Shown: one piece after another, positions 8,574 through 17,565 of the stretch
Layout of the letters: every line of letters starts with the position of its first letter
How positions within the stretch are numbered: the first letter of the stretch is position 1
Program-made: the position numbers and the translations under genes
NCBI RefSeq assembly: GCF_030283145.1
Contig: NZ_JASNWE010000003.1
Coordinates: 186,001 to 250,000, forward strand
Reading direction: 5' to 3'
DNA length: 64,000 nucleotides
From: Actinomadura xylanilytica
GTDB lineage: Bacteria; Actinomycetota; Actinomycetes; Streptosporangiales; Streptosporangiaceae
Notes under the pieces: model-generated
Database searches by the model: none
What the model was told of the DNA's origin: nothing
Seen by the model: only the letters and a program-made list of their open reading frames with translations

Positions 8574-9206
8574 ATGCTCGAAGTCATCGGTGCCGGATTC
8601 GGCCGCACCGGAACGCTGTCGTTGAAGGCCGCGCTGGAACGGCTCGGGTTCGGCCCCTGCCACCACATGCTCGGCATGCTCCACAAGCCCGACGAGGTCC
8701 CCCTCTGGCGCACCGCCGCGGCTCGAAACGGCACCGTGGACTGGGACCGTGTCTACCGCGGCTACCGCTCCACCGTGGACTGGCCGGGCGCTCGCTTCTG
8801 GCGCGAACTCGCCGACCACTATCCCGACGCGAAGGTCATCCTTGGCGTCCGCGACCCGGAACGCTGGTACGAGAGCGCCCTCAACACCATCTACCGCGCC
8901 GCCATGGACGATTCTCCCGCGGCCTCCCCCGTCCTGGCCGATATGCGAAGAATGTCCCGCGAGATGTTGTGGGACGGGCTGTTCGACGGCCGTTTCAGCG
9001 ACCGCGGCCACGCGCTGCGCGTCTTCAACGACCACATCGTCGCCGTCCGGGAGTACCTGCCCGCCGACCGGCTGCTCGTCTTCGAGCCCGCCAACGGGTG
9101 GGAGCCGTTGTGCGCGTTCCTCGACAAGCCCGTGCCCGACGAACCGTTCCCCCGGCTCAACGACCAGGAAGAGTTCGCATCCCTCCTGGATGAGCACACC
9201 GCCTGA
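8574..9206 (+). CDS. Sulfotransferase family protein (Sulfotransfer_4-like)
   Basis: A 210-residue protein beginning EVIGAGFGRTGTLSLKAAL, the phosphate-binding loop of the PAPS sulfotransferase fold, with KVILGVRDPERWYESAL carrying the 3'-phosphate-binding Arg and Ser. The WP..FW and YPDAK stretches are typical of the small bacterial group often annotated Sulfotransfer_4. GGGAGGAG precedes the ATG, 29 bases after the type III PKS stop, so the two are probably cotranscribed. It is the second PAPS-type enzyme of the locus. The acceptor is not predictable. Confidence 0.88.
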   Translation: MLEVIGAGFGRTGTLSLKAALERLGFGPCHHMLGMLHKPDEVPLWRTAAARNGTVDWDRVYRGYRSTVDWPGARFWRELADHYPDAKVILGVRDPERWYESALNTIYRAAMDDSPAASPVLADMRRMSREMLWDGLFDGRFSDRGHALRVFNDHIVAVREYLPADRLLVFEPANGWEPLCAFLDKPVPDEPFPRLNDQEEFASLLDEHTA

Positions 9207-9233
9207 CCCGAGCCCGGGCGAGAGGATCGGCAG

Positions 9234-9341
9234 ATGCCCCGGGTAGTGCGGACCGAGCCGGCACCGGCGTTCTCCGCCGTCGAGGGGGCCTACGGCATCG
9301 TCGAAGTCTTCCCGGAGATCATGGTGGGGCACCGTGTTTGA
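9234..9341 (+). CDS. Small ORF (35 aa), possible gene remnant
   Basis: A short frame with GAGAGGA seven bases before its ATG, beginning 27 bases after the sulfotransferase stop. The 35-residue product has no signal peptide and no motif I recognise. The composition is protein-like (SAVEGAYGIVEVFPEIM), so it may be the start of a gene cut off by the decay that begins at 9330. It may equally be chance. Confidence 0.25.
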   Translation: MPRVVRTEPAPAFSAVEGAYGIVEVFPEIMVGHRV

Positions 9342-10030
9342 CGGGCGGCGCGGACCGTCGCCTGGTGGACTCCTCCGGTGTCTCCGTGAGCTTCGAACAC
9401 GAGCAGGTCGCTGCCGCCCATGAGCGAGGTGTTGTTACCGGACGGTCCTTTGGGGGTCGAACTTCTTGTCGAAACCCGGCCCGCCGCCCTTCTTCATCGC
9501 GTTGATCCCCCAGCGGCCGGTGTACTACACGGCGGTTTGGGCCCTTGAAGAAAATGTGCGAGAACGTTCCCGTGTCCACCTTATTGAACGTGAAGACGTC
9601 CTTGTAGGACGACTGCCACTGTGCCAGGGCCTGAGCCACCTGCGGGATGTCGAAATCCCACTGCCTGGTCTCGTCCCACGTCGTCGGAGGCTTTACACCG
9701 AGGTCCCTGCGGTCATAGAACGCACGGGTCCAGGGGACGCTATAGGACGTCGTGCCCTTGCAGACCGTGCTGTCCCATGCGGGAAAGAGCTGCGGCTGTC
9801 GAACAGGTTGTCCGGAGTGACGTCCAGGTCACCCATCCAGGTCGTGCCGACCTTCCTGACGTTCGGGGTCGCATTGCCTGCGTTGGACGAAACGAGCTTG
9901 TTGTGTGCGACGTCCATGCCCATCGACGTCTTTCCGTTGCCCCGGACGCCGGAGAGACGCGAGAGGGCGGCCCGGGATGCGCCGCCAGGTATGCAGGTTC
10001 CGGGTGAGAGCATTCGCGATCACCTGATCC
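9330..10030 (-). pseudogene. Decayed gene of unknown family, several frameshifts
   Basis: On the minus strand, blocks of protein-like sequence run in order through three different frames. Reading down from 10030 there is a segment with GNGKTSMGMDVAHNKL and TWMGDLDVTPDNLFDS, then, after a frameshift near 9790, SVPWTRAFYDRRDLGVKPP and DFDIPQVAQALAQWQSSY. Two further shifts near 9545 and 9450 give TGRWGINAMKKGGGPGFD and LMGGSDLLVFEAHGDTGG. Together these would make about 220 residues. Base composition is less GC-rich than the flanking operons. I do not recognise the family. The order and quality of the blocks make a dead gene far more likely than chance. Confidence 0.6.
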
Positions 10031-10824
10031 CGGCTGATCAGCGCCTACGTGGCGGGAGCGGTGGCCGGCACGGACCGGGTTCCTCCGGTCGCGTGTGACG
10101 TCGGACATCGGGTCCCCTTCCCTGGACGGGCCGCCTCGTGCAGCCCGTCCATCGGGGAATCCCAGGGAAGGGCGATCCTTCAGAATGTGATGTATATCAT
10201 GCTCTGTCCTCGCGCCCATGCCGGCCCCCGCGCACGACCGCCCCCAGTCCGTCGCACGGAGCAGGGCGTCCGCCAGCCTCTCCAGCGCCCACCAGTACGG
10301 CCTCGACAACAGCGCGCAGAACAGCCCGTTGAAATCCGCCCCTGGAGAACCCTCGTAGCCGCCTGAAGCCATGCCCGCCTCCCGTGTCGACAGGTTTGCC
10401 GCGGGACATCTAATGCCAGCGCGCGGGGCGGCATGTCAGCGACTAACAGAGTGGGATTTGGCTCAGAGTGGTCCGTGCACATCAACGGCATGGTGAAAGC
10501 TTTCTCTTCGGCGCGCGTGTCATTGTGTGAGCATTTCCTCACGCGACGTGTGCGGGCATTGGCCGTTCGGCGGAAAATTCAGCGCACCCGGATGGCTTTC
10601 GACCAGGCGTTTCTTGACCAACTGGCCTTACTGTCCAATAAAGGAATGTCGACATCGGTCGCGATGCTGTGGTAGCACCTATACAGTCGCGCGGCCTTCA
10701 CCATCGTCCCCCGCTTCCGCTGACACCCCCGCCGCCACTCCAGATGTGATTCGCACGTCCACCATGGGCTCCCCCATGCCCTCCTGAAGGGGACTTCTTC
10801 AGAGGTTGGGATGGAAAGACACAG
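10031..10824. promoter_or_regulatory. Upstream region of the PKS operon
   Basis: About 0.8 kb without a convincing gene; the part after 10380 is AT-richer than the rest of the locus. Two sites stand out. An inverted repeat GTGAG-N6-CTCAC lies at 10527-10542. A possible -35 TTGACC at 10614 is followed after 17 bases by the weak -10-like AATAAA. GGAAAG lies six bases before the PKS1 ATG at 10825. The promoter choice is tentative. Confidence 0.35.
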
Positions 10825-13800
10825 ATGACGACCGACCTGCACAGCCGTGACCTGGTGATCGGCCTGACCCCCTTCACCGAACCCAACGCCGCACTGACCG
10901 TGGCCGTCGAACGGGCCGGCGGTCTCGGCATCCTCGACCTCGGCCTGGACTCGGTCCGGGCGCGCGAGGAACTGGACCGCGTCACGCGCCGCTGGGGCGG
11001 CGCCTTCGGCGTGCGGGTGCCGGAGGGCTGCCCGCTCGCGCCCGAAGACCTGCCCAGCGATGTCGACACCGTGGTGCTCGGCGCAGGCGTGAACGGCCGG
11101 GCGTGGCTGAGTACGGCCTGCCGCATCCTCGCCGAGGTGACCTCCGTCGAGGAGGCGTGCGCCGCCGTGGAGCGGGGCGTCGCCGGAGTCATTGCCAAGG
11201 GTATGGAGTCGGGCGGCCGGATCGAGGAGCTGAGCGCGTTCGTTCTGCTCCAGCGTCTGGTAGCCGTGGTCGCCGTTCCGGTCTGGGCGCAGGGCGGAAT
11301 CGGCACCGCCACCGCCGCCGCAGCCGTGGCCGGCGGGGCTCGCGGTGTGGTGGTCGACTCCCAGCTCGCCCTGGTGGCCGAGGCGGAGCTTCCGGAGGCG
11401 GTCGCGGCGGCGATCGCCGCGATGGACGGCAGCGAGACGAGGGTCGTCGACGGCCATCGTGTCTACACACGCCCCGACCTTCCGGTGTCCGAGCTGGCCG
11501 AGAGCGGCGTCCCGAACCATGTCGGAGCCCGCGACCTGCGCACGCAACTGCTCCCGATCGGACAGGAGGGCGCGTTCGCCGCGCCTCTCGCCCGTCGGCA
11601 CAAGACGGCGGGCGGTGTCGTCCAGGCGATCCGTGCCGGGATCCGCGCCGGGATCGCCGCAGGCAAGGAGCAGGCTCCCCTGGCGCCGGGCCGGGGCATC
11701 GCGCACGCTTCGAAGGACCCGCGCTACCCGATCGCGCAGGGTCCGATGACCCGTGTCAGTGACCAGGCCGCGTTCGCCTCGAAGGTGGCGGAGGGCGGCG
11801 GCCTGCCGTTCCTGGCGCTCGCCCTGATGAGCGGCGCGGACACGCGCCGGTTGCTGACGGAGGCCGCCGAACTGCTCGGTGACCGACCGTGGGGCGTCGG
11901 CATCCTCGGCTTCGCCCCGGAGGAGGTCCGCGCCGCCCAACTGGAGGCCGTCCACGCGGCGCGCCCGCCGTACGCGCTGATCGCCGGTGGGCGTCCGGCC
12001 CAGGCCGCGGCGCTGGAGGGCGATGGCATCTCGACCTACCTGCATGTCCCCTCTCCTGGCCTGCTGGCGCGGTTCCTCAAGGACGGCGCCCGCAAGTTCG
12101 TGTTCGAGGGCTCGGAGTGCGGCGGGCACATCGGCCCGCGCGCGAGCTTCCCGCTCTGGCAGTCCCAGATCGACTGCCTGCTCGAGCACCCCGAGGTGCT
12201 GCCCGAGGTGAGCGTGCTGTTCGCCGGGGGCGTGCACGACGCGCGGTCGGCCTCGATGGTGTCGGCAGCCTGCGGGCCGCTCGCCGAGCGCGGCGTCGCG
12301 ACCGGCGTGCTCATGGGAACGGCGTACCTGTTCACCCAGGAGGCCGTCAGCGCCGGTGCGATCCTTGAGAACTACCAGCGGACCGCACTGGAGTGTGAAC
12401 GCACGGCCTTGCTGGAGACCTCGCCCGGCCACGTGACCCGCTGCGCGGACACCCCGTACCTCACGGCGTTCGAAGAGACGCGGCGGCGCCTCACCGAAGA
12501 CGGCGCCACCGTCCAGGAGACCTGGGCGGAACTGGAGAGCCTCAACCTCGGCCGACTGCGCATCGCCTCGAAAGGCCTGCGGCGTACGGCCGAGGGCGTC
12601 CGGACGGTGGACGAGCGGGAGCAGCGCGACGAGGGCATGTACATGCTCGGCCAGGTCGCCATGCTCCGCTCGCAGGTCACGACCGTCGCCGCGCTGCATG
12701 AGGAGGTCTCGGCCGGGTCCGCCCGCCTGCTCGCCTCCTTCGCGGACGAGGAGACGGCGGTGCGGGAGGCCTCCGCGAAGCCGCTGGACATCGCCATCGT
12801 CGGCATGGCCTGCGTGTATCCGGACGCGGGTGATCTCGGGGAGTTCTGGTCGAACATCGTCCATGGTGTCGACGCGGTCACCGAGGTACCGGCTGAGCGC
12901 TGGAAGAGCGAGCTGTACTACGACCCGGAGGCCACCACGCGGCCCCGGGGCCGGACGTCCTCCAAGTGGGGCGGCTTCATCCCGCAGGTGCCCTTCGACG
13001 CACTGGACTACGGCATCCCGCCCGCTTCGCTCGGCAGTATCGAGCCCGTTCAGTTGCTCGCGCTGGAGGTGGCCGCCCGGTCGCTGCGCGACGCGGGTTA
13101 CGCCGACCGCGCCTTCGACCGCGAACGCACCTCGGTGATCTTCGGCGCCGAGGCGGGCAGCGGCCTGTCGGCGGCGTACGGCCTGCGCTCGATGCTGCCG
13201 TCCTACACCGGCGAGGTCCCACCTGCTCTGGACCAGCACCTGCCCGAGCTCACCGACGACTCCTTTCCCGGCGTGCTGAGCAATGTGATCGCCGGACGGA
13301 TCGCCAACCGCCTCGACCTCGGCGGGTCCAACTTCACTGTGGACGCGGCCTGCGCGTCGAGTCTCGCCGCGCTGGACCTGGCCTGCAAAGAGCTGTCCGC
13401 AGGCAGCAGCGACATGGTCGTGTGCGGCGGCGCGGACCTGCACAACGACATCCAGGACTACCTGCTCTTCGCCTCGGTGCACGCGCTGTCACCGAAGGGC
13501 AGATGCGCCACGTTCGACTCCGCCGCCGACGGCATCGTGCTCGGCGAGGGGGTGGCCTGCGCGGTGCTCAAGCGCCTTGCCGACGCCGAGCGCGACGGCG
13601 ACCGGATCTACGCGGTCGTCAAGAGCGTGGCCGGATCCAGCGACGGCCGCTCCCTCGGCTTGACGGCGCCGCGCCCCGAGGGACAGCGGCGCGCGCTCGA
13701 GCGCGCCTACGCCGCCAGCGGTGTCTCCCCCACCGAGGTCGGGCTGATCGAGGCGCACGGTACCGGCACCGTGGTCGGCGACCGCACCGAGCTGGCCGCG

Positions 13801-16800
13801 CTCACCGACCTGTTCACCGAGGCCGGTGCCGAACCCGCGAGCTGCCGGATCGGGTCGGTCAAGTCCCAGATCGGGCACACCAAGTGCGCCGCCGGCCTGG
13901 CCGGGCTGATCAAGGCCGCGTACGCCCTGCACACCGGGGTGCGTCCGGGCGGCCTGCACATCACCGAGCCGAACCCGTACTGGTCGCCGGAGACGAGCCC
14001 GTTCGCGTTCGGGCCGGCGCCGTGGGGCACTCCGCCTGGACGCCGGTATGCGGGGGTGAGCGCGTTCGGCTTCGGCGGCACCAACTTCCACGCCGTTCTG
14101 AGCGGCTACGACGGTGCGGACGAGCCCGCGCACGGCCTCCCGGAGTGGCCCGCAGAGCTGCTGGTGTTCCGCGGCGCCGGACCAGACGAGGTCGCCCGGG
14201 AAGCCGACCGCCTGGCGAAGCTGCTCGACGCCGACCCTGCCGCCAAGCTGCGCGACCTGGCGACCGCCCACCTGCGGGGCGCCCCCGACGCACCCGTCCG
14301 TGCCGCGCTCGTCGCCTCTGGCCGGGACGACCTGGCCGCCAAGCTCGCCGACCTGCGGGCCGGACGGGCCGGGACGGGCGTCCACCTGCCACCGGACGAG
14401 ATCGCGACCGGCACGGTGGCGTTCCTGTTCCCCGGCCAGGGCAGCCAGCGGCCCGGGATGCTCGCCGACCTGTTCGTCGCCTTCCCGCGCCTTCAGCGCC
14501 TGCTTCGGCTGGCGGACGGCCGTTTCGCCCCGGTGATGTTCCCGCCGGCCGCGTTCGACCGCGAGGAGATCGCGCGGCAGAAGGCCGCGATCACCGACAC
14601 CCGCGTGGCCCAGCCCACCCTGGGCATCGCCGGGCTGGCCATGGCCGAACTGCTCGGCACGCTCGGTGTCCGGCCCGACATGGCGGGCGGCCACAGTTAC
14701 GGGGAACTGGTCGCGCTCTGCACGGCCGGGGCGTTCGGCGAGGAGGACCTGATCGCCCTCAGCGAGGCACGCGCCGACGCGATCCTCACGGCGGCCGGTG
14801 AGGACCCCGGGACGATGGCCGCGGTCGCGGCCTCCGCCGCCGACGTGGGCACGGCACTCGCGGACCTCGGGGTGGACGACGAGGTGATCGTCGCCAACGA
14901 CAACGCCCCCGAGCAGGCGGTCGTCTCCGGTCCCACGGACGCGGTCGAACGCGCCGCCGCCGCCCTCGGCGCCCGCGGGATGAACACGCGCGACATGCCG
15001 GTCGCCTGCGCGTTCCACAGCCCCCTGGTCGCCGCGGCCGCGGACGCACTGGCCGCAGCGCTCGCCGACCGCGACGTGCGACCGCCCGCTTACCCGGTCT
15101 GGTCGAACGGCACCGCCGCCCCGTACCCCGGGTCGCCCGACCTCGTCCGCGAACTGCTGGCCCGCCAGGTGGCCGAGCCCGTGCGGTTCGTCGAGCAGAT
15201 CGAGGCGATGTACGCGGCCGGCGCACGGGTCTTCGTCGAGGCGGGGCCGGGCCGCGTGCTGACCGGCCTGGTCCGCAAGATCCTGGGTGACCGGCCGCAC
15301 ACGGTCGTGGCCTGCGACGTGTCCGGCGAGAACGGTGTCGTGCGGCTGCTGCACGCGCTCGCCGAGCTGGCCGTCGCCGGTGTTCCGGTCGACCTCGGGC
15401 CCCTGTACGCCGGCCGTGCCGGGCCCGTCCCCGGCACGGCCGGACGCCCCGGGTGGGTCGTCGACGGGCAGCTCGTACGGACCGCCTCCGGGGAACCCGT
15501 GCCCGGCGGGCTGCGGCCCGCGACCGAAGCGCCACAGATGGGTCCGACAGCGACAGGAGAACCGATGGGTGAGGCCAACGGATCGCAACGCGACGCCGCG
15601 GTGACGGAGTTCCTGCGGACGACGCGGGAGCTGGTCGCGGCACAGCGCGACGTCATGCTCGGCTATCTCGGGGCCGCTCCGGCGCCGCCGCCCGTCCCGG
15701 CGGCGCTCCCCGCTCCGGTCCCGGAACCGGCGGTCGCGCCGGTCGGCGAACCCGCGCCCGTCGCCGAGCCCGCGGCCACGCCGGAGCCGAGGACGGTCGG
15801 GCCGGAGCGAATCCGCGAGGTCGTCGTCGCCACGGTCAGCGCCCGTACCGGCTACCCCTCCGACATGCTCGGCACGGACCTGGACCTGGAGAGCGACCTG
15901 TCCATCGACTCGATCAAGCGAACGGAGATCATCGGGGAGCTCGCCGAGCGCCTCGGGCTCTCCGGCGACGAGTCGGCACTGAACGAGGACGTCGTCGCCG
16001 AGCTGGCCCGGATCAAGACCATCGGCGGCATCGCCGACTGGCTCGGCGGCCACCTCGCGGGGCCGGCCGAGCCCGCCGAGCCCGTTCAGGCGGCCGAGCC
16101 CGCCGGGTCCGCCGTCCCCAGCCGGTATGTCGTCGAGCCCGTCACCGTCGCCGCCCCCGGAGTCGACGGCCCCAGGCTCACCGGCCGCAGGGTCGTCATC
16201 GTCGACGACGGTCGCGGGATCGCGCTCGAACTCGCCGACCTGCTCGAACGCCGCGGGGCCGCCCCCCGCGTCGTGGCGGCCCCGGAGGACGAGACCAACG
16301 CCGACGCTCTCGTGCACCTGGCCGCGCTGTCGCCCGGCGCCCGACCGGTACTGCCCACCGCGTTCGCCGGGATCCGCCAAGCCATGCTGGACGGCGCCGA
16401 CCGGCTGGTGGTCGCCACCGCGACGGCGGGGGGCTTCGGGCAGGGCGACGGCGTGTCCGAGCACGACCCGATCGACATCGGCCTACGCGGGCTCGTCCGT
16501 GCGCTAGCGCGCGAGTATCCCGACGCAGTGGTGCGCGCAGTCGACGTCGACCCCAAGGAGAACCCGCGCAGGATCGCCGAACACCTGCTTCAGGAGTTCG
16601 CGGGCGGCGACGGCCGCACCGTGGTCGGATACCGCAACGGCACCCGCACCACGCTGCGGGTCCGCCGCGCCGAGCTCGACGGTGAGGTGGCCCCGCCGCC
16701 CGGCCTGGGCCGCGAATCGGTGCTCCTGCTGACCGGCGGCGCACGCGGCATCACCGCCGTCGCCGCCCGCGCACTGGCCCGCCTGACCGGCTGCCACGTC

Positions 16801-17565
16801 GAGCTGATCGGACGGACGCCGGCCCCGTCCGCGCCGGAGGACCCGGCCACGACGTCCGCCCCGGACATGTCCGCGCTTCGCGCCGCCCTGGCCCGCCAGG
16901 GCGGCGGAAGACCCACCGAGATCGACGCGGCCGCGCGCCGCATCCTCAGGGAGCGGGAGATCCGGGGCACGCTGGAGGAGCTGCGCGGCGTCGCGGCCTC
17001 GGTCCGCTACCACGCCGCCGACGTCCGCGACGCCGACGCGGTACGCGCCATCGTTGAAGACATCCACGCGCGGCACGGACGGCTCGACGGGATCGTCCAC
17101 GGTGCGGGCCTCTTGGAGGACCGGCTGCTCGGCGACAAGACGCCGGACTCGTTCGCCCGCGTCTACGCGACGAAGGTGGACGGTTTCCGCGCGCTGCTGA
17201 AGGCGATCGCGCCCGTCGGCACCCAGGACGGGGACGAGCGTCCGCCCGTCGGGTTCGTCGCCGCGTTCGGCAGCGTGTCCGGGGTGTTCGGCAATCGCGG
17301 TCAGACCGACTACGCGGCGGCCAATGACGCCCTCGACTCCCTCTGCCACGCGTGGGCGGCGCGGCTGCCCGGCCGCGTCGTCGCGATCGACTGGGGACCG
17401 TGGGCGGGTGGCGGCATGGTCTCTCCCGACCTCGGACGCGAGTACGCGCGGCGCGGCATCACGCTGATCGACCCGGACGCCGGCGTCGCGTGCCTGCTGC
17501 GTGAGCTGTCCCACGGCCAGGACGCCCAGGTCGTCTACATGTGCGGCGAGACCAACGATGTCTGA
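10825..17565 (+). CDS. Iterative type I polyketide/secondary-lipid synthase: NMO-NMO-KS-AT-ACP-KR
   Basis: A 2246-residue multidomain synthase. Residues 1-200 and about 297-560 are two nitronate-monooxygenase/PfaD-like flavin barrels (YPIAQGPMTRVSD; SECGGHIGP around H435); PfaD-type domains serve as enoyl reductases in PUFA synthases. The ketosynthase (about 654-1090) has C843, H978 in EAHGTGT and H1018. The acyltransferase starts near 1199 and has S1291 in GHSYGE. One ACP carries S1696 in SIDSIKRTE, the PUFA-type signature. The ketoreductase starts near 1966 (LLLTGGARGI) with Y2163. Its stop overlaps PKS2 by eight bases. It should extend and reduce an acyl chain iteratively; the tandem fused NMO arrangement is unusual. 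Confidence 0.93.
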   Translation: MTTDLHSRDLVIGLTPFTEPNAALTVAVERAGGLGILDLGLDSVRAREELDRVTRRWGGAFGVRVPEGCPLAPEDLPSDVDTVVLGAGVNGRAWLSTACRILAEVTSVEEACAAVERGVAGVIAKGMESGGRIEELSAFVLLQRLVAVVAVPVWAQGGIGTATAAAAVAGGARGVVVDSQLALVAEAELPEAVAAAIAAMDGSETRVVDGHRVYTRPDLPVSELAESGVPNHVGARDLRTQLLPIGQEGAFAAPLARRHKTAGGVVQAIRAGIRAGIAAGKEQAPLAPGRGIAHASKDPRYPIAQGPMTRVSDQAAFASKVAEGGGLPFLALALMSGADTRRLLTEAAELLGDRPWGVGILGFAPEEVRAAQLEAVHAARPPYALIAGGRPAQAAALEGDGISTYLHVPSPGLLARFLKDGARKFVFEGSECGGHIGPRASFPLWQSQIDCLLEHPEVLPEVSVLFAGGVHDARSASMVSAACGPLAERGVATGVLMGTAYLFTQEAVSAGAILENYQRTALECERTALLETSPGHVTRCADTPYLTAFEETRRRLTEDGATVQETWAELESLNLGRLRIASKGLRRTAEGVRTVDEREQRDEGMYMLGQVAMLRSQVTTVAALHEEVSAGSARLLASFADEETAVREASAKPLDIAIVGMACVYPDAGDLGEFWSNIVHGVDAVTEVPAERWKSELYYDPEATTRPRGRTSSKWGGFIPQVPFDALDYGIPPASLGSIEPVQLLALEVAARSLRDAGYADRAFDRERTSVIFGAEAGSGLSAAYGLRSMLPSYTGEVPPALDQHLPELTDDSFPGVLSNVIAGRIANRLDLGGSNFTVDAACASSLAALDLACKELSAGSSDMVVCGGADLHNDIQDYLLFASVHALSPKGRCATFDSAADGIVLGEGVACAVLKRLADAERDGDRIYAVVKSVAGSSDGRSLGLTAPRPEGQRRALERAYAASGVSPTEVGLIEAHGTGTVVGDRTELAALTDLFTEAGAEPASCRIGSVKSQIGHTKCAAGLAGLIKAAYALHTGVRPGGLHITEPNPYWSPETSPFAFGPAPWGTPPGRRYAGVSAFGFGGTNFHAVLSGYDGADEPAHGLPEWPAELLVFRGAGPDEVAREADRLAKLLDADPAAKLRDLATAHLRGAPDAPVRAALVASGRDDLAAKLADLRAGRAGTGVHLPPDEIATGTVAFLFPGQGSQRPGMLADLFVAFPRLQRLLRLADGRFAPVMFPPAAFDREEIARQKAAITDTRVAQPTLGIAGLAMAELLGTLGVRPDMAGGHSYGELVALCTAGAFGEEDLIALSEARADAILTAAGEDPGTMAAVAASAADVGTALADLGVDDEVIVANDNAPEQAVVSGPTDAVERAAAALGARGMNTRDMPVACAFHSPLVAAAADALAAALADRDVRPPAYPVWSNGTAAPYPGSPDLVRELLARQVAEPVRFVEQIEAMYAAGARVFVEAGPGRVLTGLVRKILGDRPHTVVACDVSGENGVVRLLHALAELAVAGVPVDLGPLYAGRAGPVPGTAGRPGWVVDGQLVRTASGEPVPGGLRPATEAPQMGPTATGEPMGEANGSQRDAAVTEFLRTTRELVAAQRDVMLGYLGAAPAPPPVPAALPAPVPEPAVAPVGEPAPVAEPAATPEPRTVGPERIREVVVATVSARTGYPSDMLGTDLDLESDLSIDSIKRTEIIGELAERLGLSGDESALNEDVVAELARIKTIGGIADWLGGHLAGPAEPAEPVQAAEPAGSAVPSRYVVEPVTVAAPGVDGPRLTGRRVVIVDDGRGIALELADLLERRGAAPRVVAAPEDETNADALVHLAALSPGARPVLPTAFAGIRQAMLDGADRLVVATATAGGFGQGDGVSEHDPIDIGLRGLVRALAREYPDAVVRAVDVDPKENPRRIAEHLLQEFAGGDGRTVVGYRNGTRTTLRVRRAELDGEVAPPPGLGRESVLLLTGGARGITAVAARALARLTGCHVELIGRTPAPSAPEDPATTSAPDMSALRAALARQGGGRPTEIDAAARRILREREIRGTLEELRGVAASVRYHAADVRDADAVRAIVEDIHARHGRLDGIVHGAGLLEDRLLGDKTPDSFARVYATKVDGFRALLKAIAPVGTQDGDERPPVGFVAAFGSVSGVFGNRGQTDYAAANDALDSLCHAWAARLPGRVVAIDWGPWAGGGMVSPDLGREYARRGITLIDPDAGVACLLRELSHGQDAQVVYMCGETNDV

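Noticed and set aside
10433..10675. 80-aa plus-strand frame upstream of PKS1
   Set aside because: No ribosome-binding site, mixed composition, and it covers the likely promoter and inverted repeat.
10579..13482. 967-aa minus-strand frame opposite PKS1
   Set aside because: Antisense shadow of a high-GC gene: Arg/Gly/Val-rich, no motifs, while the plus strand has clear NMO and KS motifs.
13489..16464. 991-aa minus-strand frame opposite PKS1
   Set aside because: Same type of antisense shadow over AT, ACP and KR domains.
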